Assembly: GCF_007786475.1 (NCBI RefSeq)
Contig: NZ_VNJJ01000002.1
Location: 372,001-436,000 of the forward strand
DNA: 64,000 nt
Reading direction: 5' to 3'
Source: Cohnella terricola
Lineage (GTDB): Bacteria > Bacillota > Bacilli > Paenibacillales > Paenibacillaceae
Shown here: in pieces, positions 52,766 to 61,403 of the stretch
Layout: each line of letters opens with the position of its first letter
Position numbering within the stretch: the first letter of the stretch is position 1
Notes under the pieces: generated by a model
What the model saw: only the letters and a program-made list of their open reading frames with translations
The model's database searches: none
Told to the model about the DNA's origin: nothing
Position numbers and translations under genes: made by a program

Positions 52766-53926
52766 ATGACCAAACCAACGGGCGACCAAGCCCTAATCAA
52801 AAGAATAAACACCGCCATCGTGCTCGAATGCATATTGCGCGGGGCGCCTCTCTCCCGGGCACAGATTTCCGAGCAATCCGGCTTGAACAAGGCGACGGTG
52901 TCCAGCCTCGTTCAGGACCTGATCGATGGCTCGCTCGTTCGGGAGACCGGTATCGGCCAATCGAGCGGCGGGCGGAAGCCGGTCATGCTTGAATTCGTGG
53001 CGGACTGCGGCTTCGCTATCGGCATCGATCTCGGCGTCAACTATATACGCGGCGCGCTGACCGATCTGCGGGGCAAAATCGTGATCGAGCGTACTTCCAA
53101 TCTCACGGAACTGGAACCGACGGCGGCCGTCGAGAAGCTTTCCGATTTCATCGGCGAATTTGTCTCAGAAGCCCCGACCAGCCCATATGGAATCGTCGGC
53201 ATCGGAGTCGGGGTCCCCGGAATAGTCGACGAGAGCGGCTCGATTCTGTTCGCCCCAAACTTGAAATGGCGCGACATCCCGCTCCAGCGAATGCTGTCGG
53301 AACGGTTCGGTTTGCCGGTCCTTATCGATAACGAAGCGAACGCGGGCGCGCTCGGCGAGCAGAAGTACGGGGCCGGGCGCAACGTGAACAATCTGGTCTA
53401 CGTCAGCGTCAACATCGGGATCGGCACCGGCCTGATCCTTCACAAGTCGCTGTACAAAGGAACTTCCGGCTTTTCCGGAGAGATGGGCCATCTGTCGATC
53501 GAAGCGCATGGCAAAGAATGCACCTGCGGCAATCGCGGATGCTGGGAAATGTACGCTTCCGAGCGGGCTCTCCTCGAAGCGGCCGCCCCGCTGGGATTCC
53601 ATACGCTGGAGCAGTTGTTGAAAGCCGCCGTGAACGGACGCCGGGATGTCATCGAGCTGTTCGCGAATACGGGCGAGTATCTGGGCGTCGGCATCGCCAA
53701 CATCGTCAACGTGTTTAATCCGGACGCCGTCATCATCGGCAGCCGGATGAGCCAAGCCCGCCTCTGGCTCGAAGGAGCGGCGCGGCAGGCTGTTGTGCAG
53801 CGCGCGCTCGGTTTCCACCTGCGCAAGGTGCAATTGCTCTTCGCCGAGCTCGGCGAACGCTCCTCCATGATGGGCGCGGCCGAGATGGCCATCTCCGGCT
53901 TTTTCGACCGCGTCAAAGCGACCTAG
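52766..53926 (+). CDS. xylR: ROK-family xylose repressor
   Basis: 386 residues from ATG 52766 with AAAGGAG upstream; the frame open to 52640 runs through the repeat array and is not used. N-terminal winged helix (AQISEQSGLNKATVSSLVQDLIDG), then a ROK sugar-kinase-like domain: GIDLGVNYIRGALTDLRG, GVGVPGIVDESG, DNEANAGALGEQ, the glycine-rich VNIGIGTGLILH, and the zinc-binding GHLSIEAHGKECTCGNRGCWE. It represses xylAB and is released by xylose. Oriented divergently from xylA. Confidence 0.95.
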   Translation: MTKPTGDQALIKRINTAIVLECILRGAPLSRAQISEQSGLNKATVSSLVQDLIDGSLVRETGIGQSSGGRKPVMLEFVADCGFAIGIDLGVNYIRGALTDLRGKIVIERTSNLTELEPTAAVEKLSDFIGEFVSEAPTSPYGIVGIGVGVPGIVDESGSILFAPNLKWRDIPLQRMLSERFGLPVLIDNEANAGALGEQKYGAGRNVNNLVYVSVNIGIGTGLILHKSLYKGTSGFSGEMGHLSIEAHGKECTCGNRGCWEMYASERALLEAAAPLGFHTLEQLLKAAVNGRRDVIELFANTGEYLGVGIANIVNVFNPDAVIIGSRMSQARLWLEGAARQAVVQRALGFHLRKVQLLFAELGERSSMMGAAEMAISGFFDRVKAT

Positions 53927-53948
53927 GGCAAGGCGATTGCCTTGCCCT
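53925..53948 (+). terminator. Terminator of xylR
   Basis: AGGGCAAGGC / GCCTTGCCCT, a perfect 10-bp stem with a 4-nt loop, followed by a T-rich tract. Confidence 0.8.
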
Positions 53949-53967
53949 CCCTTCTTTTCTCCCATTT

Positions 53968-54222
53968 CACACAATTTAGTTTTGTTTCGCCGGACTTCAG
54001 ACGCTCGTACCACCTTTCGCACCATTTAGATAGGTTTCACCGGACTACAGACGCTCGTACCACCTTTTCGCACAATTTAGATAGGTTTCACCGGACTACA
54101 AACGCTCGTACCACCTTTTCGCACCATTTAGATAGGTTTCACCGGACTACAGACGCTCGTACCACCTTTTCGCACCATTTAGATAGGTTTCACCGGACTA
54201 CAGACGCTCGTACCCTCGATTC
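53968..54222. repeat. 51-bp tandem array H (five units)
   Basis: Units start near 53968, 54019, 54070, 54121 and 54172 (period 51). They contain GGTTTCACCGGACTACAG and CGCTCGTACCACC; the first unit reads GTTTCGCCGGACTTCAG, closest to array A at 496. The last unit loses its end where array I begins. Confidence 0.9.
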
Positions 54223-54232
54223 ACGCGATTTG

Positions 54233-54795
54233 AGGCCAACAAAGTACATTGGCTGGTCGAGCCCCGGGCATCGTGCGGACGAAGGCCAAAAAAGTGCCTT
54301 GGCTAGACGAATCCCGGGACAGTGTGCGAATGAAGGCCATTAAAGTACCTTGATTAGACGAATCCCGGGGCAGCGTGCGGGCGAGGGCCAAAAAAGTACC
54401 TTGGCAAGACGAATCCCGGGGCAGCGTGCGGGCGAGGGCCAAAAGAGTACCTTGGCAAGACGAATCCCGGGGCATCGTGCGAGTAAGGGCCAAAAAAGTA
54501 CCTTGGCTAGACGAAACCCGGGTCAGCGTGCGAACGTGGGCCAAAAGAGTGCCTTGGCTAGACGAATCCTGGGGCAGCGTGCGGGCGAGGGCCATAAAAG
54601 TGCCTTGGCTAGACGAATCCCGGGACAGCGTACGGACGAGGGCCATAAAAGTGCCTTGGCTAGACGAGCCCCGGCTCAGCGTGCGGACGAAGGCCAAAAA
54701 AGTGCCTTGGCTAGACGAATCCCGGGGCAGCGTGCGGGCGAGGGCCAAATTAATGTGTTAGTTTTCACCGAACTATAGCCCCCATGCCAACGTCG
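54233..54795. repeat. 51-bp tandem array I (ten units) ending in an H-like copy
   Basis: Units start at 54233, 54283, 54334, 54385, 54436, 54487, 54538, 54589, 54640 and 54691 (first 50 bp, others 51). They carry GTGCCTTGGCTAGACGAATC, CCCGGG and GTGCGGGCGA. After a partial unit from 54742 the sequence changes to GTTTTCACCGAACTATAG, a degenerate H unit. So array I sits inside, and has probably replaced the middle of, an older H array. With H it makes an intergenic region of 1 kb without a gene. Confidence 0.92.
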
Positions 54796-54865
54796 AAAAT
54801 CCATTCCTGCTACCCCCCTCATTTTTCACGCAACAAACTTTATCCCGTTAGTCTTTTATGCTATA

Positions 54866-54891
54866 AATTAATATATTACTATATACGAATT
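54866..54891. promoter_or_regulatory. AT-rich imperfect dyad upstream of arsR-type gene
   Basis: A 26-bp imperfect palindrome bounded by AATT on both sides, with TATAT half-sites, 49 bases before the start codon. ArsR/SmtB repressors bind such AT-rich dyads at their own promoters; autoregulation is an inference. Confidence 0.4.
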
Positions 54892-54939
54892 TAATAGCAT
54901 CGTGATGAAAGATTACTCAAAGGAAACGAGGCTGGAACG

Positions 54940-55260
54940 ATGAGCGATCGATTGGGCGAAATGGCGGAATTGCTAAAGTTGTTAGGCGACCGGACGCGAT
55001 TGGCTATCCTGGGACTGCTGCAAGAGCGTGACTTATGCGTGACGGATATCGTGGAACTGCTCGGGACAAGCCAGCCCAATGCCAGCCAGCATCTACGCAA
55101 GCTGAGAACCGCCGGGCTGATTGGCGAAACGAAACGCGGCCAGTGGGTCTATTACTCGTTGAACCTGAGCGACTTTCCAGACTTGCGCATCTTCCTCTCC
55201 CAATTGCCGGGGCGCAAGGAACGTCTTCGTTCACTTACCTCTTTGTCGGAACGCAACTAG
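54940..55260 (+). CDS. ArsR/SmtB-family transcriptional regulator
   Basis: 106 residues, a single winged helix: LLKLLGDRTRLAILGLLQERDLC, VTDIVELLGTSQPNASQHLRKLRTAGLIGET and GQWVYYSLN. The arsenic-sensing CxC in helix 3 is reduced to one Cys (DLCVTDI), so an ArsR-type arsenic site is absent. The C-terminus lacks the alpha5 His/Asp zinc site pattern. Its ligand is therefore unknown. It is monocistronic, with no metal pump next to it. Confidence 0.88.
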   Translation: MSDRLGEMAELLKLLGDRTRLAILGLLQERDLCVTDIVELLGTSQPNASQHLRKLRTAGLIGETKRGQWVYYSLNLSDFPDLRIFLSQLPGRKERLRSLTSLSERN

Positions 55261-55584
55261 CAGATCCACTATTATCCCCTAGCGGACTTGAGGGGCGTTA
55301 TTTTATCCTTTTTACATATGTATGGAAACCGAACGGACCTGAGAGCCTTTATTCTCTCAATACACATGAATTTTCACGCGTATTGAGAGAATAGCTGCAC
55401 CTAGGTCCGTAAGCATTCTCACAGGCCTATTTTCGCGCAATAACGGCATCCGGGTCCCTTAAGATAGACCAACGAGTCAACTCATAGCATTCCCGCCCCC
55501 TTCATTTCTGGTATCATAAAGAAGACATCGGTGAGGAAGGAAGTCTCCTCATGCGCACGAAGAGGACGGGAGCAACGCAACATT
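55261..55584. other. Intergenic region with degenerate repeat-like units and a 14-bp stem-loop
   Basis: No gene is seen. AGCGGACTTGAG (near 55278), ACGGACCTGAGAG (near 55333), CACCTAGGTCCG (near 55399) and AACGGCATCCGGGTCC (near 55442) recur at roughly 50-60 base steps, resembling a decayed array of the C/E type. A perfect 14-bp stem (55350-55363 with 55380-55393) without T-run lies in the middle. Confidence 0.5.
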
Positions 55585-58500
55585 ATGGATGTTCAATTGA
55601 CGAAACGGATGATCAAGCAAATCTGCGGTTCCTATTCCTACGATAGAGGGGATACCGACTACCGCGCCGGCAAAGTCAAATTCACGGTCTGTGATGACGA
55701 CCGTTTCGAATACAAGGCTGCTGTGAAGGGGAGTAACGCCCACTTCCGCGTGGAAATCTCGGCCAATGAAGACGCGAGTATCGCCGCCCGGTGCGAATGT
55801 CTCGATCTGAATCTGTCCACCAAATCTTGCAGGCACGTTGCCGCCGTCCTGCTGAATATACACGACATGCGGGAGGAGCAACATTCGCCCGCTCTCTCTG
55901 CGCCCCGCCATTCCGCAGTCCCAACGACCGGCGGTCAGCCTTCCGCTTCCGAAGCCGCATTAGCGAGCGAAGTGCTGGGGCTGTTCGTCAGCAGACCCTC
56001 AAGGCCGAGCCGGACAAGCTCGCTGTTCGACGCGCGGGAAACCCTTGGCGTGGAATTTCTCGTCAGTCCTTTCCCTTACGGAAACCGGCAATACCTGTTC
56101 GGCATCGAAATGAAGGTCGTTTCAAAGCGCGCGTACGCCGTTCAGAGATTAAGAGAATTTCTGGAACGGGTCGACCGCAGGGAAAGCTATCCGCTCGCCA
56201 AGTCGTTCTCCTATGAACCCGAAAGCCATAGCTTTCATGAGGCCAATGACGCGGTCATCCGAAAGCTGATCGAGATACATCAACACGAGAAAATGTACCG
56301 CGAAGCTTCGAACGCCTATTCCGCGTACGGAAGCCGCACTGGCGGAGATAGCTTTCTGCCCGTGCCGCCGACCTTCTGGGAAAGTCTAGTTCCTCTGCTC
56401 GAGGCAGCGCCGAATGTAAAACTCGAATATGACGGATCCCTCTTCGAGGGTATCCGCCTATCCGACGAGCCGTTTCCGCTGACGTTCGACTTCGACCGAG
56501 ATCTGCCATACAAGCCTAGTAACAGCGCCGGTTACAGACTAGTGATCCAAGGCATGGACCGGCTTACGGTCATGGAACCTTACGGCATCGTGTTATCGGG
56601 AGATCGCCTTCACAAGCTGAAGCCCGATCCGTGCCGACGTCTCGCCGAATTGTCGAGGTTGCTCGACAACTCCCGCACCGGCGAGATCCGGATCACGCAG
56701 GCGCAGTTGGCACCGTTCTTGGAGCGAGTCATTCCCGGCCTGATGAAGCTCGGCAGCGTACGGATCTCGGAGGCCATATCCGAGCGGGTCGTTTATATGC
56801 CGCTCAAGGCGAGGCTCTACCTGGATCGGGTAAGGGACCGTCTGCTGGCGGGTCTTGAGTTTCAATACGGAGATATCGTCGTTAATCCGCTCGAAGGAAT
56901 CGGCAACGGACGCGGAAGTGACCGCATCCTGATGCGAGACGGAGACAAGGAAGCCCAGATATTGGACTGGATGGAGCAAGCCGGCTTTGCCAAGACGGAA
57001 AGCGGGTACTTCATGGAGGATGAAGAAGGCCAGTACGATTTTCTATACCATATCATTCCGCACCTGGAGAAGCTGCTGCAGGTATATGCCACCACCGCCG
57101 TCAAAGCAAGGCTGCACGTCGGGCTTCCCCCGGCGAAAATACGCGTCGACGCGAGCGAGAAAACCGACTGGCTGGAGTGCAAGTTCGATATGCCTGGCGT
57201 TCCCGAATCGGAAATTCGCGATCTGATTCAGGCATTAAGCGATAAGAGGAAATATTATAAGCTTCCGAGCGGGGCGCTGCTCCCGCTGGAAACCCCGGAT
57301 TACGAGGCGATCAACCGGTTCATCGCGACGATGAAAGTCGATAAAGGCGAACTTCACGGATCGGAGCTCCGCATGCCTGCCGTTCGAGGATTGACGCTCA
57401 TGGATTCTGGCCATCAAGACCCCGCGATCAAGCTGGGCAAACAGCTCAGAGCGATGCTGGAAAACATGAGGAATCCCGACAGCTTGGACTTCCCCGTTCC
57501 GGAAGCCCTCGCTCCCATTCTGCGCGACTACCAGAAATACGGGTATCAATGGTTGCGGACGCTCGCCTTATACCGGTTCGGCGGCATACTGGCCGATGAC
57601 ATGGGACTTGGCAAAACGGTGCAAAGCATCGCCTACCTGGTTTCCATGCTGCCCGAGATCAGAAGCCAGCAGCTTCCGGCGATTATCGTCTGCCCATCCT
57701 CCCTGATGTACAACTGGCTGAACGAATTGAAGAAGTTCGCTCCGGAAATCCGGGCGATCGTCGCAAACGGAGATAAAACCGAACGAACCCGCGTCTTGCG
57801 CAGCCTAGACGACATGGACGTTCTCATCACTTCATACCCGCTCCTGAGAAGGGATATCGAGTCGTTCGGCGCTCCCGTTTTCCATACGCTTTTTCTGGAC
57901 GAAGCCCAAGCGATCAAGAATTACGCCACCCGGACGGCGCAAGCGGTCAAGGCCGTGCAAGCCCGGCACAAGTTCGCCCTGACGGGAACTCCTGTGGAAA
58001 ATGGAATCGAGGAGTTATGGTCGATCTGCGACGCCGTGTTTCCCGAGCTGTTCGGGGATCGAAAGGCGTTCGGCGAGTTGTCGAGGGAAACCGTGGCCAA
58101 GCGGATACGGCCCTTCCTGCTGCGCAGGTTGAAAACCGACGTGCTCGCGGAGCTGCCGGAGAAGATCGAATCCGTGCAAGCGACCGAGCTGCTGCCCGAG
58201 CAGAAGAAAATGTATACCGCTTATCTGGCCAAGCTGAGGAAGGAAGCGTTAAAGCATTTGGACGAGGAAGGTTTCGGCAAAAGCCGGATCCGGATACTGG
58301 CCGGATTGACCCGGCTCCGTCAAATCTGTTGCCATCCCGCGCTGTTCGCGGAAGGTTACGAAGGCGGGTCGGCCAAATTCGATCAATTGCTGGAGCTCGT
58401 GGAGGAATGCCGAAGCGCCGGCAAACGCGTGCTGATCTTCTCGCAGTTTACCGAGATGCTGGGCATGATCGGAAGAGAGCTCGGCTATCAAGGCGTCCCC

Positions 58501-58881
58501 TTCTTCTATCTGGACGGACAGACGCCTGCCGCGGAGCGCGTCGAGCTTTGCAATCGGTTTAACGATGGCGAACGCGACGTGTTCCTAATCTCGCTCAAAG
58601 CCGGAGGAACCGGCCTGAACTTAACCGGCGCGGACACCGTCATCCTATACGATCTATGGTGGAATCCCGCTGTCGAGCAGCAAGCCGCGGATCGAGCGCA
58701 CCGCATCGGGCAGACCAACGTCGTTCAAGTGCTCCGCCTCGTCGCCCAAGGCACGGTCGAGGAAAAAATATATGCCCTGCAGCAAAGAAAGAAAAATCTG
58801 ATCGAAGAAGTCGTTCAGCCGGGTCAGGAAGCGCTATCCGCGATTACCGAGCAAGAGATCCGCGAGCTTCTGATGCTCTGA
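55585..58881 (+). CDS. SNF2-family helicase with N-terminal SWIM zinc finger
   Basis: 1098 residues from ATG 55585 (GGAG 11 bases before); a GTG at 55531 is an alternative. The SWIM finger is CECLDLNLSTKSCRHVAAVLL (CxC...CxH) at about 70-90. A long middle region (100-620) precedes the SNF2 ATPase: GYQWLRTLALYRFGGILADDMGLGKTVQ (Walker A), HTLFLDEAQAIKN (DEAQ box), LTGTPVENGIEELWSICD, then the helicase C-terminal LIFSQFTEMLGMIGRELGYQ, FLISLKAGGTGLNLTGADTVI and WWNPAVEQQAADRAHRIGQ. It resembles YwqA of Bacillus. A role in chromatin-like or transcription-complex remodelling is inferred from the family. Its 3' end overlaps tatC by 38 bases on the opposite strand. Confidence 0.92.
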   Translation: MDVQLTKRMIKQICGSYSYDRGDTDYRAGKVKFTVCDDDRFEYKAAVKGSNAHFRVEISANEDASIAARCECLDLNLSTKSCRHVAAVLLNIHDMREEQHSPALSAPRHSAVPTTGGQPSASEAALASEVLGLFVSRPSRPSRTSSLFDARETLGVEFLVSPFPYGNRQYLFGIEMKVVSKRAYAVQRLREFLERVDRRESYPLAKSFSYEPESHSFHEANDAVIRKLIEIHQHEKMYREASNAYSAYGSRTGGDSFLPVPPTFWESLVPLLEAAPNVKLEYDGSLFEGIRLSDEPFPLTFDFDRDLPYKPSNSAGYRLVIQGMDRLTVMEPYGIVLSGDRLHKLKPDPCRRLAELSRLLDNSRTGEIRITQAQLAPFLERVIPGLMKLGSVRISEAISERVVYMPLKARLYLDRVRDRLLAGLEFQYGDIVVNPLEGIGNGRGSDRILMRDGDKEAQILDWMEQAGFAKTESGYFMEDEEGQYDFLYHIIPHLEKLLQVYATTAVKARLHVGLPPAKIRVDASEKTDWLECKFDMPGVPESEIRDLIQALSDKRKYYKLPSGALLPLETPDYEAINRFIATMKVDKGELHGSELRMPAVRGLTLMDSGHQDPAIKLGKQLRAMLENMRNPDSLDFPVPEALAPILRDYQKYGYQWLRTLALYRFGGILADDMGLGKTVQSIAYLVSMLPEIRSQQLPAIIVCPSSLMYNWLNELKKFAPEIRAIVANGDKTERTRVLRSLDDMDVLITSYPLLRRDIESFGAPVFHTLFLDEAQAIKNYATRTAQAVKAVQARHKFALTGTPVENGIEELWSICDAVFPELFGDRKAFGELSRETVAKRIRPFLLRRLKTDVLAELPEKIESVQATELLPEQKKMYTAYLAKLRKEALKHLDEEGFGKSRIRILAGLTRLRQICCHPALFAEGYEGGSAKFDQLLELVEECRSAGKRVLIFSQFTEMLGMIGRELGYQGVPFFYLDGQTPAAERVELCNRFNDGERDVFLISLKAGGTGLNLTGADTVILYDLWWNPAVEQQAADRAHRIGQTNVVQVLRLVAQGTVEEKIYALQQRKKNLIEEVVQPGQEALSAITEQEIRELLML

Positions 58882-59590
58882 TCTTGCGATCGACCGCCCC
58901 GGACAGGAACACGCTAATCTCGTATAGTACGATTAACGGAATCGCCACGATCAAATCTGAAATCAGATCGGGCGGCGTGATGACCGTTCCTATGAATACG
59001 AGAGCGAAATAAGCATACTTGCGCATACGCTGCAGCCGACGAGGGGTAACGATACGAAGCCTGGTCAGAAACATGATGACAACCGGAAGCTCGAACAGAA
59101 GAGACACCGGAAGCAGAATGTTGAGCATAAACGAGAAGTACTCCGTAATGCCGTATGTCTCTTCCAGCATCATTTTCCGGTTTACGGTCGTCGTAAAATA
59201 CAATGCCATCTTAAAAACGACGAAATAAGCAAACGCCAGGCCGACGAGAAACAATAAAATCGAGAGCGGAATGTACCGGATCGTGGCTTCCCGCTCTCTC
59301 TCCAATAGCCCCTCTTTGAAAAAAGCCCAAACCTGATATAACACGACCGGCATCGTCCCCGCCGCCGCAAGAATAAAGCCGAATTGCATGTACACCCGCA
59401 CGCCGGACCAAGGGGAGAAGGCATGAAGGGGCAAATCGGCGGCGGGCGGGATGCTCTGCAGGTAATCGAACGCTCCTTTGGCCAGCCATAACCCAAGCGC
59501 GAGCATGATCACGAACGTGGCGAGCACCCATATGATCCTTCTACGCAGCTCTCCCAAGTGCTCTTCGACGCTCATATCCCTATCCATCAT
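58844..59590 (-). CDS. tatC: Sec-independent protein translocase TatC
   Basis: 248 residues from ATG 59590 (ATG 59587 is next). The family opening MSVEEHLGELRRRIIWVLATF, six membrane segments, AFFKEGLLEREREATIRYIPLS and FELPVVIMFLTRLRIVTPRRLQRMRKYAYF are present. It recognises twin-arginine signals and forms the translocon with TatA. It starts inside the end of tatA (11-base overlap) and belongs to an operon whose first gene encodes a Tat substrate. Convergent 38-base overlap with the SNF2 gene. Confidence 0.95.
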   Translation of the reverse strand: MMDRDMSVEEHLGELRRRIIWVLATFVIMLALGLWLAKGAFDYLQSIPPAADLPLHAFSPWSGVRVYMQFGFILAAAGTMPVVLYQVWAFFKEGLLEREREATIRYIPLSILLFLVGLAFAYFVVFKMALYFTTTVNRKMMLEETYGITEYFSFMLNILLPVSLLFELPVVIMFLTRLRIVTPRRLQRMRKYAYFALVFIGTVITPPDLISDLIVAIPLIVLYEISVFLSGAVDRKIRASEARGSLAR

Positions 59591-59795
59591 TCCGCGCTTT
59601 GCCATCCACGATTTCTTTATGTTGCGGACTTTCTTCATCGGGCATCCATTCTTTCGCCCCGTTCTTGAACTCACGCAGCGTTTTACCGAATGCGCGCCCC
59701 AATTCCGGGAGTTTGCTTGGACCGAACAGCAGCAAGGCAACCAAAACGATCAAAAGCACACCGGTAGAACCGATTCCGCTCAGCATATTGTCCAT
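59580..59795 (-). CDS. tatA: Sec-independent protein translocase TatA
   Basis: 71 residues: short N-terminus, one membrane segment (GVLLIVLVALLLFGPSKLPEL), the FGPSKLPELGRAFGKTLREFKNG hinge and amphipathic helix, and a charged tail. It forms the pore part of the Tat system. GGAG precedes ATG 59795, 6 bases after the cytochrome gene stop. Confidence 0.95.
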   Translation of the reverse strand: MDNMLSGIGSTGVLLIVLVALLLFGPSKLPELGRAFGKTLREFKNGAKEWMPDEESPQHKEIVDGKARNDG

Positions 59796-59801
59796 CTCCT
59801 T

Positions 59802-60134
59802 TCATTTGTGGCCTGCCAGCCAGTCTGCCAAAACTTGAATCTCATCTTCCGTAAGACGCGTCCGGAAAGCGGGCATTCCGCCTCCGCCCTTCTCGATCCG
59901 TCCGACGATCTGCGCCGCGCTTAGTTCGCTTCCGGCTCGGCGCAGGTCCGGACCGACGATTCCCTGCAGTTCCGCCCCATGGCAGGCGATACAATTGGCT
60001 CGGTACAATGATTCGGCCTGCTCGCGATCTTCGGCGGAAACGGACGGCCTAGCGTCCGAAGCCTGACCGCAGCCGGAGAGCGCGGCGATCAGCAACAGCC
60101 CGGCAACGCTTCTTTTCACCGTGCCAATACTCAT
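59802..60134 (-). CDS. Lipoprotein monohaem cytochrome c
   Basis: 110 residues with a lipoprotein signal (LLLIAALSGC, lipidated Cys near 22), followed by a small c-type cytochrome: RANCIACHGAELQGIVGPDLR has the CxxCH haem site, and GGGGMPAFRTRLTEDEIQVLADWL holds the Met ligand. It is a membrane-tethered electron carrier of the class seen in Gram-positive bacteria (cytochrome c-551-like). Its stop and start overlap with neighbours by one base, so it is co-transcribed with the ZIP and Tat genes. Confidence 0.92.
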   Translation of the reverse strand: MSIGTVKRSVAGLLLIAALSGCGQASDARPSVSAEDREQAESLYRANCIACHGAELQGIVGPDLRRAGSELSAAQIVGRIEKGGGGMPAFRTRLTEDEIQVLADWLAGHK

Positions 60135-61348
60135 CAGCCGCTAACCAGCAAGGAAGTGCCATACATCAGAGCAATGCCTGCCGCCACCCCGGCATAATTC
60201 GTCCAGGATACCGGCGCGTAGCCGAGTTTTACGGATTCCTTCCACAGCATTCTGCCGATGACGAAGACGACCTGTATGATTGCTCCCGCGCCGATGCCGA
60301 AGTACAAGGAGGCAAGCGTGTTGTTCATCACGAACCCCCCGACCCAAGTACCCAATATCGCCGGTCCCCCAGCGATCAGGGCAAGCCATACGAACGTCCT
60401 TAATTTCGGTCTTTGCCGCTGAGCCAGCGGAGCAGCTACACCGATGCCTTCGGTCATGTTGTGCAGAGTAAAGCCGATGATCAGGAACGTACCCAGAGCG
60501 GCTTCCCCGACGGCGAACGCGGCGCCGATCGCAAGCCCTTCCCCGAAATTGTGAAGCCCGATTCCGGAAGCCAGCATAAAGGAGATCCTCTCTCCTCGGG
60601 AACCTTCTTTTCCTTTTTTCCGCTCGTTCATCTGGTCGATCGCGATCAGGAACAACATACTGAGAATCGCCCCGAACCAGACTAGCCCGCTTCCTTTAAG
60701 CGATTCGGGAGCCTGCTCCGCCAGTTCGAAGCCCTCCTGAAACGTGTCGACGACAAGGAACAGAAGCAGTCCGATCGTGAATGCGAGCACGGCATGAATG
60801 CCCCGCGCAGTAAAGCGACGCATAAGCGGGAACCAGAGCAATCCGAGCGCAACGGGAACGACGCCGACGTAAAACCCGATCAAAGCGTATTGCATAAAAC
60901 GCTGTGCATCTGGCGCCGGCGCTTGAATCGCTGCGCCGATCTCGGTCGAAAACACCGTGCTTTCGCCGGTCACGAGCCGGACCTCGTATCCGTCTCCTTC
61001 GACCCACGGATATGGGATCGTTACGGTTGCCCTGCCCATGCGTGGAATGGCTCCGTCCGGCTTTATCGTGAAATCCCAATAGGCGTCCGCCACTCTGGCC
61101 ATGACAATGTCGACGGCCTGCGGACTGGCATTCAGAAGGTTCAAGACGATGCCGTTTTCGTTTACGTACACTCTTTCAAATTCTACATTTTCGATCGGGA
61201 TCGGCGACTCTTCCTTCACCCCCGTCCCTACCGTCAGAATGACGGCAACAATCGCAATCAGCAGCGCGACCGGCAAGATTCCCCACAGCCACGCCTTTCC
61301 AGAACTTTTTCCCGCCTGCGGCGTCATTTCCGCTTGCAACTGACTCAT
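60134..61348 (-). CDS. ZIP-family metal transporter with an N-terminal extracytoplasmic domain
   Basis: 404 residues. A membrane segment at about 22-44 is followed by some 105 residues outside the membrane (FERVYVNENGIVLNLLNASP, VTIPYPWVEGDGYEVRLVTG) with beta-rich, Ig-like character, then about eight more segments of a ZIP transporter: LASGIGLHNFGEGLAIGAAFAVG and LGTFLIIGFTLHNMTEGIGVAAPL hold the HNxxEG metal sites of TM4 and TM5. The fused N-terminal domain is unusual for bacterial ZIP proteins. The substrate could be iron, manganese or zinc; the neighbouring multicopper oxidase favours iron or manganese. Confidence 0.88.
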   Translation of the reverse strand: MSQLQAEMTPQAGKSSGKAWLWGILPVALLIAIVAVILTVGTGVKEESPIPIENVEFERVYVNENGIVLNLLNASPQAVDIVMARVADAYWDFTIKPDGAIPRMGRATVTIPYPWVEGDGYEVRLVTGESTVFSTEIGAAIQAPAPDAQRFMQYALIGFYVGVVPVALGLLWFPLMRRFTARGIHAVLAFTIGLLLFLVVDTFQEGFELAEQAPESLKGSGLVWFGAILSMLFLIAIDQMNERKKGKEGSRGERISFMLASGIGLHNFGEGLAIGAAFAVGEAALGTFLIIGFTLHNMTEGIGVAAPLAQRQRPKLRTFVWLALIAGGPAILGTWVGGFVMNNTLASLYFGIGAGAIIQVVFVIGRMLWKESVKLGYAPVSWTNYAGVAAGIALMYGTSLLVSG

Positions 61349-61403
61349 CGTCCAACCTCCTTTTCACGAACTAACGATTATCGATCAATCTTGAAGATTC
61401 CGT

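Noticed and set aside
53165-54025. 286-codon minus-strand frame opposite xylR
   Set aside because: Fully antisense to a clear ROK repressor, with no domain character of its own.
54940-55260. Arsenic-responsive ArsR with an ars operon
   Set aside because: The CxC metal motif is missing one Cys, and no arsB, arsC or other ars gene follows.
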